From the NCBI GenBank assembly GCA_030643285.1, contig DAOWMC010000102.1, forward strand, positions 1 through 5,139: a stretch of DNA of 5,139 bases. The letters are read 5' to 3'. Position numbers and translations under genes: made by a program. Of this stretch, positions 1 through 5,101 are shown piece after piece (position 1 is the first letter of the stretch; every line of letters begins with the position of its first letter). This stretch comes from Methanobacteriota archaeon. Its GTDB lineage: Archaea > Halobacteriota > Syntropharchaeia > DAOWMC01. Below the pieces are notes generated by a model, which was not told the DNA's origin, did not search any database, and worked only from the letters and a program-made list of their open reading frames with translations.

Positions 1-839
1 CCCTCAGATGAGATGCCTTCCAATATCGCTTTTGCCATCTTATCAGTTGATCCCCACATCGTGTCATAGACAATAACCGCTTTTTTACTGGTCTTTCCTT
101 TCCCCCACTCTATGTAAGCTTCTATAATTTTAGCCGGATCGGAACGCCATATTATTCCGTGACTTGGACCAATAATGTCTATATCGATTCCAAGTTTTAC
201 AACCTCCTCGATTTTGTTTACAACAAGTGATGAGAATGGCATTAGTATATTTGCATAGTATGTAGCGGCATCTTCCATAACATCTCCAACTTCATCATCA
301 AATCGCTTGGATGTCGCAATATGCTGCCCAAAGCCGTCGTTTGGCAATAAAACTTTATCCTCTTTGATATAAGTGAACATACTGTCCGGCCAGTGAAGCA
401 TAGGCGCTTCAAGGAACGTTATGGTCTTTTTACCAAGTTTTATCTCGTCTCCACTTTTAACCGTGATAAAGTCCCAATCACAGTTGTAATACCTTAACAG
501 ACCTTCTTTTCCACGTTCAGTTGATATGACTTTTGCATCTTTTGCTATATCCATTATGGCAGTAAGGGAGCTTGAATGATCCATTTCAATATGGTTTGCC
601 ACCACATAATCTATATCCTTAGGATCGATGATATCCCGAATCCTTCCAAGCATTTCATCGGTGTGGGTGTACTTTACCGTGTCAACGAGTGTAATCTTTT
701 CATCGATGATGAGGTACGAGTTGTATGTGGTTCCTTTAGCGGTTAGGTAGCCATGAAAATCTCGCAGATTCCAGTCTATCGCACCTACCCAATATATCCC
801 TATTCCATCCTTTAATTCAGTTACGTTTGTTCTTACCAT
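1..839 (-). CDS. fprA: A-type flavodiiron protein (F420H2 or rubredoxin:O2/NO oxidoreductase), 3' end outside window
   Basis: Flavodiiron proteins reduce O2 to water, or NO to N2O, in the cytoplasm of anaerobes. Reading from the ATG at 839 gives 279 uninterrupted codons, and the frame runs off the left edge. The metallo-beta-lactamase-like domain (about residues 1-250) has the full diiron set: H83-x-E85-x-D87-H88 in NHIEMDHSS, H149 in LHWPDSM, D168 in PNDGFGQH and H227 in GPSHG. The flavodoxin domain begins at about residue 253, and its FMN phosphate loop YDTMWGST (258-265) is visible. About 400 residues are usual, so roughly 120 are missing, only because of the window edge. AGGAGG at 849-854 lies 9 bases before the start. 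The gap to the upstream small Cys-rich gene is 33 bases with no terminator, so it is probably the last visible gene of the operon. In methanogens the electron donor is F420H2; elsewhere it is rubredoxin. The sequence here does not decide between them. Confidence 0.96.
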   Translation of the reverse strand, partial: MVRTNVTELKDGIGIYWVGAIDWNLRDFHGYLTAKGTTYNSYLIIDEKITLVDTVKYTHTDEMLGRIRDIIDPKDIDYVVANHIEMDHSSSLTAIMDIAKDAKVISTERGKEGLLRYYNCDWDFITVKSGDEIKLGKKTITFLEAPMLHWPDSMFTYIKEDKVLLPNDGFGQHIATSKRFDDEVGDVMEDAATYYANILMPFSSLVVNKIEEVVKLGIDIDIIGPSHGIIWRSDPAKIIEAYIEWGKGKTSKKAVIVYDTMWGSTDKMAKAILEGISSE

Positions 840-872
840 CCCAATATTCCTCCTTCAAGGCAAGATTCATTT

Positions 873-1022
873 TCATTCCTTTTCACTCAAAAACCGCTCA
901 GCGCATATCTTGCAACAAAATAGATACTCTTTTCCATCAATTGTCGTTTTATAATTGGCAAAGACACATTCTTCCACTTCAGACCCACAAGTCTTACAAA
1001 CAGCAGTTATTTTTTCAGTCAT
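873..1022 (-). CDS. Small Cys-rich YHS/TRASH-like metal-binding protein (49 aa)
   Basis: This 49-residue protein has a CxxC pair (C9, C12), a lone C19 and a CCxxC cluster (C36, C37, C40) inside the motif YLFCCKICAERF. The pattern of CxxCG, an IDGKEYxFCC segment and a following CxxF resembles YHS and TRASH treble-clef domains, which bind zinc, copper or iron and often act as metal sensors or chaperones. The start at 1022 is chosen because GGTGA at 1028-1032 sits 5 bases upstream. A longer reading from 1076 would lie wholly inside iscU and has no basis. The gene overlaps the end of iscU by 8 bases (its ATG is in the GATGACTGA at the iscU stop), suggesting translational coupling. Its position between iscU and the flavodiiron gene suggests a role in iron or metal handling for Fe-S or diiron sites, but that is inference; no exact family is claimed. 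Confidence 0.85.
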   Translation of the reverse strand: MTEKITAVCKTCGSEVEECVFANYKTTIDGKEYLFCCKICAERFLSEKE

Positions 1023-1398
1023 CTTTTTCACCACCCTTTTTCTTTCTATAATCTTCAATTGCCGCACGCAATCCATCTGCTGCCAAGTTTGAACAGTGCA
1101 TCTTAACAGGTGGCAATCCTTCTAAGGCATCGGCAACATCGTTTCTTGTTATTTCAATTGCCTCCTCAAGAGTCTTTCCTCGAGCAAGTTCCGTTATCAT
1201 GCTGCTTGTGGCCACTGCTGCCCCACATCCGAATGTCTTGAATTTTATATCCTCAAGTTTATCATCCTTCACCTTTATGTAGATGTTCATAACGTCTCCA
1301 CAGGTGGGATTTCCAACAACGCCGACTCCATCAGCGTCTTTTATTTCACCCATGTTTCTTGGGTTTTTAAAGTGATCCATAACCTTGTCGCTATACAT
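1015..1398 (-). CDS. iscU: Fe-S cluster assembly scaffold IscU/NifU N-terminal type
   Basis: IscU is the cytoplasmic scaffold on which [2Fe-2S] and [4Fe-4S] clusters are built before transfer to apoproteins. The 127-residue product is a complete IscU/NifU_N domain. It starts MYSDKVMDHFKNPRN and keeps the three cluster cysteines: C33 in NPTCGD, C58 in TFGCGAA and C102 in KMHCSNLAADGL. It also keeps D35, whose loss stabilises clusters in other IscU proteins, and H101. From memory it closely resembles the A. fulgidus IscU, but stops after a short charged tail (KKKGGEKDD). The start is well supported: GAGGTGA at 1404-1410 lies 5 bases upstream and includes the iscS stop codon. The scaffold therefore looks intact even though the upstream iscS is interrupted. 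It is probably co-translated with iscS and with the 49-aa gene that overlaps its 3' end. Confidence 0.97.
   Translation of the reverse strand: MYSDKVMDHFKNPRNMGEIKDADGVGVVGNPTCGDVMNIYIKVKDDKLEDIKFKTFGCGAAVATSSMITELARGKTLEEAIEITRNDVADALEGLPPVKMHCSNLAADGLRAAIEDYRKKKGGEKDD
1028..1032 (-). promoter_or_regulatory. Ribosome binding site GGTGA inside the iscU 3' end
   Basis: GGTGA is followed 5 bases later by the ATG at 1022. It lies within the last codons of iscU, so the 49-aa Cys-rich gene is initiated from inside iscU. This decides its start. Confidence 0.8.
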
Positions 1399-1403
1399 TT
1401 ATT

Positions 1404-2561
1404 TCACCTCGGTGTCAAAGGAGACATATCTCTCAACCTCTTTATTATTGCCGGTAAAGTTTCAAGCAAATATTCCACATCTTCTTTTGTATTATTTTTT
1501 CCCAGCGTCAAAAGAAGTGCACCCTGTGAATCTGCATGCGAGATTCCCATTGCGATGAGCACATGAGATGGCTCAAGTGTCTTTGAAGTACAGGCAGAAC
1601 TAGATGAAGTGGATATCCCTTCCATGTCGAGGCTCAATATGATTGATTCACCTTCGATAAAGCTGAATCTGACATTGGCGTTGTTTGGCAGCCTTTTTTT
1701 GGGGTGGCCGTTCAGGTATGTATCTGTTATTCCTTCAAGAATCCCATTTACCAGTTTATCTCTCAGGGCGCTAATACGCCCTGCCTCACTTTCCATTTCA
1801 GCCTTTGCCAATTCTGCTGATTTTCCCATTCCAACGATACTTGCCACGTTTTCCGAACCGGATCTTAATCCCCTCTCTTGCCCCCCTCCATGAATTATAG
1901 GCTGAATTTTTGTTCCTTTTCTTATGTAAAGTGCCCCGGTGCCTTTCGGCCCATACATATCGTTTGATGATATTGACATAAGGTCAATATTTTCAGAAAC
2001 GTCGGTTGGGATCTTTCCGGCTGCTGCTACCGCATCAACGTGAAAATAGATCTCTTTATCCTTTGCTATCTCACCGATCTTCTGTATGGGCTCTATTGTG
2101 CCAACCTCTCCATTGGTATACATTACCGATATCAGGATGGTATCGGGCCTTATCTCTTCTTACAGTTTCCCGATATCAACTGTACCGTACTTATCAACAG
2201 GAACATATGAGATTTCAAACCCTTCCTTTTGGAGCTGTTTACATGTGTTCAGTATAGATATATGCTCAATAGCAGTTGTTATTATGTGTTTTCCCCTGTC
2301 CTTTCTTCGGCGAGCTACGCCTTTTAATGCGAAATTATTGCTTTCGGTTCCGCCGGATGTAAAGACGATTTCATCAGCATTTGAGCCTATAAGATCTGCA
2401 ACCTTTTGTTTTGCCTCGTTGATTGCATTTTTTGCTCTCGAGCCATACGAATGTAATGAAGATGGGTTTCCAAAACTCTTTTCCATGTATGGAACCATCA
2501 CCTCAATTACCCTCGGGTCAACCGGAGAGCCTGCGCTGTAATCAAAATAAACTCGCCTCAT
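1404..2561 (-). pseudogene. iscS: IscS/NifS-family cysteine desulfurase homologue, lysine-less, interrupted by in-frame TAA
   Basis: Class V PLP aminotransferase fold; IscS normally takes sulfur from cysteine and passes it to IscU. Two segments in one frame (codons 1-133 and 135-385) together make a normal-length 385-residue protein. They are separated by a single TAA at 2160-2162 (codon 134). The sequence on both sides is typical (..VDIGKL, then [12 protein letters not shown]), so a one-base change from Lys, Glu or Gln would explain it. Visible motifs are SGGTESNN (69-76, phosphate binding), H100 (ring stacking), D176 (pyridine N) and catalytic-loop C324 in SSSSACTS. The Schiff-base lysine is missing: [10 protein letters not shown] has N200-D201 where HK is expected, and the usual Gln after D176 is A179. 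The same Asn-Asp is recalled for A. fulgidus IscS, which was reported to lack desulfurase activity. The ATG at 2561 is chosen over an upstream TTG at 2573 because GAGG at 2568-2571 fits it. If the stop is real, translation could restart at the ATG at 2123, though no good ribosome site is seen there. It could also be a sequencing error. Confidence 0.9.
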
Positions 2562-2569
2562 GTGATTCC

Positions 2570-2938
2570 TCAAAAGCTCAGGACTGCATCATAGTCAAGC
2601 ATTAAATCGTTAAGTGTTGCTGCTCCTACTACCTTTGCCCCATCAATGAAGTCACCACGATCAAGTCCTAAAAGCTGTGTACTCTGCTCACATACAAGGA
2701 GTTCGACTCCCGCACCGATTGCCTGATCCATCACCTCTTTTAATGAAGGAAATGTACCCATCTTAATCTTTTCAGCTTCTCCTTTTTTGACCACCGTAAC
2801 GCCTTTTACCATGAAGTATACCGTCGCATCTATGTCCATTGCAACTGCCGTTGAGGCAAGTATAAACGGTGCGTATGTCTTTTCGGGTGTATCAACACCA
2901 CTCATCTGAACATAAAGTATCTTTTTCTTATCAGCCAT
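2570..2938 (-). CDS. DsrE/DsrF-family sulfur-transfer-like protein
   Basis: The 122-residue product has the DsrE-like alpha/beta fold pattern: a first strand KKILYVQMSG, a segment MDIDATVYFMVKGV and a final GAATLNDLMLDYDAVLSF. There is one cysteine, C83 in ELLVCEQST, at the place where active DsrE/TusD-like proteins carry the persulfide-bearing Cys. Such proteins relay sulfane sulfur with TusA partners; others of this family are annotated only as predicted peroxiredoxins. The start at 2938 is preferred over an ATG at 2947 because AAGGA (2947-2951) is 8 bases from the former but touches the latter. It follows tusA by 14 bases and precedes iscS by 8 bases, so all three should be co-translated. 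It is a single-subunit form, with no DsrF/H or TusB/C partner in view. The sulfur-relay role is inferred from the cysteine and the neighbours. Confidence 0.9.
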   Translation of the reverse strand: MADKKKILYVQMSGVDTPEKTYAPFILASTAVAMDIDATVYFMVKGVTVVKKGEAEKIKMGTFPSLKEVMDQAIGAGVELLVCEQSTQLLGLDRGDFIDGAKVVGAATLNDLMLDYDAVLSF

Positions 2939-2946
2939 TTTTAACA

Positions 2947-2951
2947 TCCTT
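2947..2951 (-). promoter_or_regulatory. Ribosome binding site AAGGA that decides the DsrE-like start
   Basis: AAGGA lies 8 bases before the ATG at 2938 but directly abuts or overlaps the in-frame ATG at 2947, which is too close for initiation. This favours the MADKKK start over MLKMADKKK. Confidence 0.7.
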
Positions 2952-2952
2952 T

Positions 2953-3189
2953 TTATTTTGTCTTTTTTATTAAAAATCTCAGTTTATCCCCTTCTTTTTC
3001 CATCTTGAGTATCTCATTTCCGGTTCTTTTTGCGAATCTCTGGATGTCCTCTTCTGCTGCTGGGTCATCTGCTATTAGCTCCAAAACCTGGCCAGGTTCC
3101 AAAGAATCGATTTCCTCTCTTGTCCTAAGAAGGGGCATCGGGCAGAAAAGGCCGATGCAGTCTAATGATTTATCTGGTTTTTCAGGCAT
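2953..3189 (-). CDS. tusA: TusA/SirA-family sulfur carrier protein
   Basis: This 78-residue protein matches the full length of the TusA/SirA/YedF family, small cytoplasmic carriers that hold sulfur as a persulfide on one cysteine. The signature is clear: LDCIGLFCPMPLLRTREEI has the catalytic C16 in the CPxP motif (C16-P17-M18-P19), preceded by C11. LELIADDPAAEEDIQRFAKRTGNE is the usual second half with the DDP turn. The start is one base after the flavodoxin stop (TAG at 3191-3193), with AAAGGA inside the end of the flavodoxin gene, so the two are translationally coupled. In bacteria TusA accepts sulfur from IscS for tRNA thiolation, molybdenum cofactor or sulfur oxidation. Here it sits next to a DsrE-like gene and an IscS that lacks its catalytic lysine, so the direction of sulfur flow may differ. 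That last point is inference. The family is clear; the symbol means family membership only. Confidence 0.93.
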   Translation of the reverse strand: MPEKPDKSLDCIGLFCPMPLLRTREEIDSLEPGQVLELIADDPAAEEDIQRFAKRTGNEILKMEKEGDKLRFLIKKTK

Positions 3190-3190
3190 A

Positions 3191-3625
3191 CTATCCTTTT
3201 ACCATCTCAGCGATTTTTCTTCCAAATTCCTTGCACTTTTCCAATCCGTCTTTGTCGGGCTTTCGTTTTATCCGAAGGCCAGGCTCTATCACGTCCATTT
3301 CGAAGATATGTTTCATTGTGTCAGTCATCATACCGACAGATTCGCCACTCCACCCAAAAGATCCGAATGCCGCCCCGACCTTTCCTTTCAAGTCCACTTG
3401 TTCCATCTTGAATAAAAATCTCTTCATTGCCGGAATGAGATCATGATGGTACGTTGGAGATCCCAAAACCACAGCATCGAAATTGGAAAAGTCATTTACA
3501 TTTGCATCTTTGATCTTTTTTGATACTACTTCTGCTCCTTTCTCCTTCAATCCCTCTTCAACTGCTTTTTTTATTTTTTCTGTATTTCCGCTCCTGGTTT
3601 CATAAACAATCATTACTCTGGTCAT
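3191..3625 (-). CDS. Stand-alone flavodoxin, similar to the flavodoxin domain of flavodiiron proteins
   Basis: A 144-residue short-chain flavodoxin that would carry electrons on bound FMN. The phosphate loop is TRSGNT (10-15), a second FMN-contact region is GSPTYHHD (55-62) with no Trp or Tyr loop like classic flavodoxins, and GSFGWSGES (88-96) is the signature typical of the C-terminal flavodoxin domain of flavodiiron proteins. The single cysteine is C131. No signal peptide or membrane segment is present, so it is cytoplasmic. AGGAG at 3633-3637 lies 7 bases before the ATG. It follows the rubredoxin-like gene by 23 bases and is separated by one base from tusA. As a partner it could reduce the flavodiiron protein, rubredoxins or superoxide reductase encoded in the same operon, or support Fe-S assembly; the sequence does not choose between these. 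Confidence 0.94.
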   Translation of the reverse strand: MTRVMIVYETRSGNTEKIKKAVEEGLKEKGAEVVSKKIKDANVNDFSNFDAVVLGSPTYHHDLIPAMKRFLFKMEQVDLKGKVGAAFGSFGWSGESVGMMTDTMKHIFEMDVIEPGLRIKRKPDKDGLEKCKEFGRKIAEMVKG

Positions 3626-3648
3626 CTTTTTACTCCTTTGTCCTTGGA

Positions 3649-3804
3649 TTAGATTCTTTTATCAATATTTTCAGGGCCCCCACACTCTGGAATATAGCAT
3701 GTAGCGTCTACAAATGCACACTTTTCTTTACAGGAGGGACATGTTTCAGGGGGACTATCTGCTTTAAATGCGTATCCGCAACTTGAACATTTCCAGTGAG
3801 TCAT
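3649..3804 (-). CDS. Small rubredoxin-like protein with three extra cysteines (51 aa)
   Basis: The product has a rubredoxin-type iron knot: [10 protein letters not shown] (C6, C9) and ETCPSCK (C22, C25). This CxxCG...CPxC arrangement binds one Fe with four sulfurs. The spacing between the two pairs is only 12 residues, shorter than in classic rubredoxins (about 29) but like the rubredoxin domain of rubrerythrin. Three further cysteines follow, C29, C36 and C41, in [19 protein letters not shown]. That tail is not part of a standard rubredoxin and may bind a second metal or form a redox site. The start at 3804 is supported by GGTGG at 3810-3814, 5 bases upstream. It lies 14 bases after the superoxide reductase gene, so an electron-donor role to superoxide reductase or rubrerythrin is likely. 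I recall similar small proteins in methanogens and other anaerobes but cannot name a family. Confidence 0.88.
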   Translation of the reverse strand: MTHWKCSSCGYAFKADSPPETCPSCKEKCAFVDATCYIPECGGPENIDKRI

Positions 3805-3818
3805 TTTTTCCACCCCCT

Positions 3819-4211
3819 TTAGCAACTTCCAAAGCCTTCAAATTCGGTCAAATCTTTTTTCCCTTCCCAGACTCCGTGAATATTACACCTGGCTCTTGCT
3901 TTCATCGTGTGGGGATGTGTTAGCCGAATTGGAATTTTTATTTTCGGATCAGTAAGCTCTGCTGTCAAATCCACCCGCGTAAGGAAAGTATCCCCCGAAT
4001 AAAGCTCTATCCACTCGATGAAATGACCTGGTTCGTTTGGATGTTTTAGGAGCTTTCCCACTTCAACCACAACTTCAAACGGCTCTCCTGCTTTAGCAAG
4101 ATTCGGAGCTTCTATCACCGGTGTATGCTTTTTTTCAAGGTCGGTCATCCCTTTTCCATCCTTTGCTATGTTAATTCCGCAAAGAATATCATCTTTACAT
4201 GTTTTTTCCAT
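3819..4211 (-). CDS. sor: Superoxide reductase (neelaredoxin / desulfoferrodoxin C-terminal domain)
   Basis: This enzyme reduces superoxide to hydrogen peroxide without making O2, at a mononuclear Fe(His)4(Cys) site. All five ligands are visible in the 130-residue product: H29 in [12 protein letters not shown]57 and H63 in [16 protein letters not shown], and C109 and H112 in [10 protein letters not shown]. The spacings (6 between the middle His pair, CxxH at the end) match the family. It is a one-iron form with no N-terminal desulforedoxin domain in the same chain; instead a separate desulforedoxin gene lies just upstream. The residue two before H29, usually the Glu that binds ferric iron, is K27, with E26 one place further away. 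Unusual extra cysteines are C5, C11 and the last residue, C130. GGTGA at 4218-4222 lies 6 bases before the ATG. Peroxide made here would be removed by the rubrerythrin of the same operon. Confidence 0.95.
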   Translation of the reverse strand: MEKTCKDDILCGINIAKDGKGMTDLEKKHTPVIEAPNLAKAGEPFEVVVEVGKLLKHPNEPGHFIEWIELYSGDTFLTRVDLTAELTDPKIKIPIRLTHPHTMKARARCNIHGVWEGKKDLTEFEGFGSC

Positions 4212-4237
4212 TTTTTTTCACCTACCAACATTTAATT

Positions 4238-4360
4238 TCAATTCATCGATTCCATCTCTTCACCGCAGCAGTACAGTGCTCCTCCACCGACTTTGGTTAC
4301 TTCTACTTCGTTTCCACAAATGTTGCACCTATATTTTTCACCAACTTTTCCTACTCCCAT
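4238..4360 (-). CDS. dsr: Desulforedoxin (40 aa)
   Basis: A short gene of 40 codons plus TGA. The protein has the desulforedoxin signature of one Fe bound by C12 and C15 (RCNICG) and the adjacent pair C31-C32 (LYCCGEEM). Between them is the typical EVxVTKVGGG hairpin. It aligns along its whole length with Desulfovibrio gigas desulforedoxin from memory, including the GGGxLxCCGExM segment. The start is fixed by a near-perfect AGGAGGTGA ribosome site at 4366-4374, 5 bases upstream. It lies 26 bases before the superoxide reductase gene, in the order of the two domains of desulfoferrodoxin, but in another reading frame and with its own ribosome site. It probably forms a homodimer and serves as an electron carrier, or as the missing N-terminal domain of superoxide reductase. 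Confidence 0.93.
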   Translation of the reverse strand: MGVGKVGEKYRCNICGNEVEVTKVGGGALYCCGEEMESMN

Positions 4361-4365
4361 TTTTT

Positions 4366-4374
4366 TCACCTCCT
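4366..4374 (-). promoter_or_regulatory. Ribosome binding site AGGAGGTGA for desulforedoxin
   Basis: Read on the minus strand this is a 9-base perfect match to the complement of the conserved UCACCUCCU end of 16S rRNA, 5 bases before the ATG at 4360. It is the strongest such site in the window. It supports the 40-codon desulforedoxin as a real gene. Confidence 0.9.
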
Positions 4375-4392
4375 GATCAATCTCTAATATCT

Positions 4393-4914
4393 CTAATACT
4401 CTTCACACACTAATTCAAAATATCCCTTTGGATGTTTGCATAATGGGCACCCTTTAGGCGGCTCTTTTCCCTCATGTATGTATCCGCATTTTCTGCATCT
4501 CCATCGTACAGGCTGGTCTTTTTTGAGTAGTTTACCACTTTCAAGGTTTTCAAGTAGCGCTTTGTATCTTTTTGCATGCTCTTCTTCTACCTTTGCAACT
4601 GTTTCAAAGTACATCAGTGCCTCAATTTCGCCTTCCTCTTTTGCCACCTTTGCAAATCCGGGGTACATCTCGGTGTATTCATAGGTTTCACCTTCTATTC
4701 CTGTTTGCAAATTCTTTTTTGAGTCTCCGATCCCACCCAGAAGTTTCAGGATCAATTTTGCATGTTCCTGTTCGTTTCTTGCCGTTTCTTCAAAGAATTC
4801 TGCTAATTTCTCGTATCCTTCTTTTCTCGCGGCTTTGGCAAAGAAGTCATATTTATTTCTTGCCTGACTTTCGCCTGCAAAGGCAGACAATAGGTTTTCT
4901 TTTGTCTTAGACAT
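4393..4914 (-). CDS. rbr: Rubrerythrin (diiron peroxidase with C-terminal rubredoxin domain)
   Basis: Rubrerythrin reduces hydrogen peroxide to water in the cytoplasm of anaerobes. The 173-residue product has both domains. In the four-helix ferritin-like domain (about 1-130) the diiron ligands are visible: E15 in [10 protein letters not shown]48-x-x-H51 in NEQEHAK, E79 and E82 in YEYTEMYP, and E110-x-x-H113 in VEEEHAKRY. The rubredoxin domain (about 137-170) has C140, C143, C156 and C159 in WRCRKCGY and GCPLCKHP, followed by the usual YFEL end. C170 is extra. The length is close to but slightly below classic 191-residue rubrerythrin because the helix 2-3 linker is shorter. It is the first gene of the visible operon, 32 bases before the desulforedoxin gene. 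The ATG at 4914 has only a weak ribosome site, unlike its neighbours, but the protein start [16 protein letters not shown] is typical. Confidence 0.97.
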   Translation of the reverse strand: MSKTKENLLSAFAGESQARNKYDFFAKAARKEGYEKLAEFFEETARNEQEHAKLILKLLGGIGDSKKNLQTGIEGETYEYTEMYPGFAKVAKEEGEIEALMYFETVAKVEEEHAKRYKALLENLESGKLLKKDQPVRWRCRKCGYIHEGKEPPKGCPLCKHPKGYFELVCEEY

Positions 4915-5072
4915 GGTATCATCTACTTTTTTTATTACCTGTTGTTTCTTATTCTATTTATTTTTTTTGAAGTGGGGTAAATCGCATACATTTGTGTAAT
5001 AAATTCACCATTAAATCCGATTTACGTATATATTATTACCAATATAAATAATTATGCTAAGGATTTCGTCAA
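4915..5072 (-). promoter_or_regulatory. AT-rich leader and presumed operon promoter region
   Basis: No coding sequence is seen here. On the minus strand there are several TATA-like stretches: TTATATT at about 5040-5046, AATATATACG at about 5025-5034 and AAAAATAAATA at about 4952-4962. Any could serve as an archaeal TATA box, and none has a clear purine-rich BRE that sets it apart. The last 20 bases before the ATG lack a strong Shine-Dalgarno site. The promoter is inferred from the position before the first gene of the cluster. Confidence 0.45.
4977..5025. promoter_or_regulatory. Possible operator: GTAAATC half-sites and a 13-bp palindrome upstream of rubrerythrin
   Basis: TAAATCCGATTTA at 5012-5024 is a perfect 6-1-6 palindrome. 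A further half-site GTAAATCG at 4977-4984 is an exact inverted match to CGATTTAC at 5018-5025. A weaker palindrome TACA-TTTG-TGTA (4987-4998) lies between. The sites are 62-111 bases upstream of the rubrerythrin ATG, where a promoter for the operon would lie. No regulator gene is present in the window. The match is in AT-rich DNA, so chance is possible. Confidence 0.35.
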
Positions 5073-5090
5073 GAAACTTCAAAAAGTTTC
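5073..5090. repeat. Inverted repeat, 7-bp arms with 4-base loop
   Basis: GAAACTT at 5073-5079 pairs with AAGTTTC at 5084-5090 around CAAA. On the minus strand the element contains a CTTTTTG run, which could help stop transcription arriving from the right, since archaeal polymerase terminates at T-runs. It lies 11 bases from the larger hairpin. Confidence 0.6.
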
Positions 5091-5101
5091 ATCATTTCAA
5101 C

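Noticed and set aside
1023..1076. Longer N-terminus for the 49-aa Cys-rich gene starting at 1076
   Set aside because: The extension is fully inside iscU in another frame, is basic and unlike the rest, and the GGTGA site fits the ATG at 1022.
2160..2162. Recoded stop codon (selenocysteine or pyrrolysine) in iscS
   Set aside because: The codon is TAA, not TGA or TAG, and the position is a surface-loop residue expected to be Lys, Glu or Gln, not a catalytic site.
2086..2541. Long plus-strand open frame opposite iscS (151 codons), and similar plus-strand frames elsewhere
   Set aside because: They lie opposite well-supported minus-strand genes, have low-complexity Ser/Phe/Leu-rich products, lack ribosome sites and match no family; they are shadows.
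2562..2573. TTG start four codons upstream for iscS
   Set aside because: It overlaps the DsrE-like stop and has no ribosome site; GAGG at 2568-2571 fits the ATG at 2561 and homologues start there.
4238..4360. Desulforedoxin as a frameshifted N-terminal part of the superoxide reductase gene
   Set aside because: Both have complete ends, each has its own strong ribosome site, and desulforedoxin ends at its natural length; a frameshift error is not needed to explain them.
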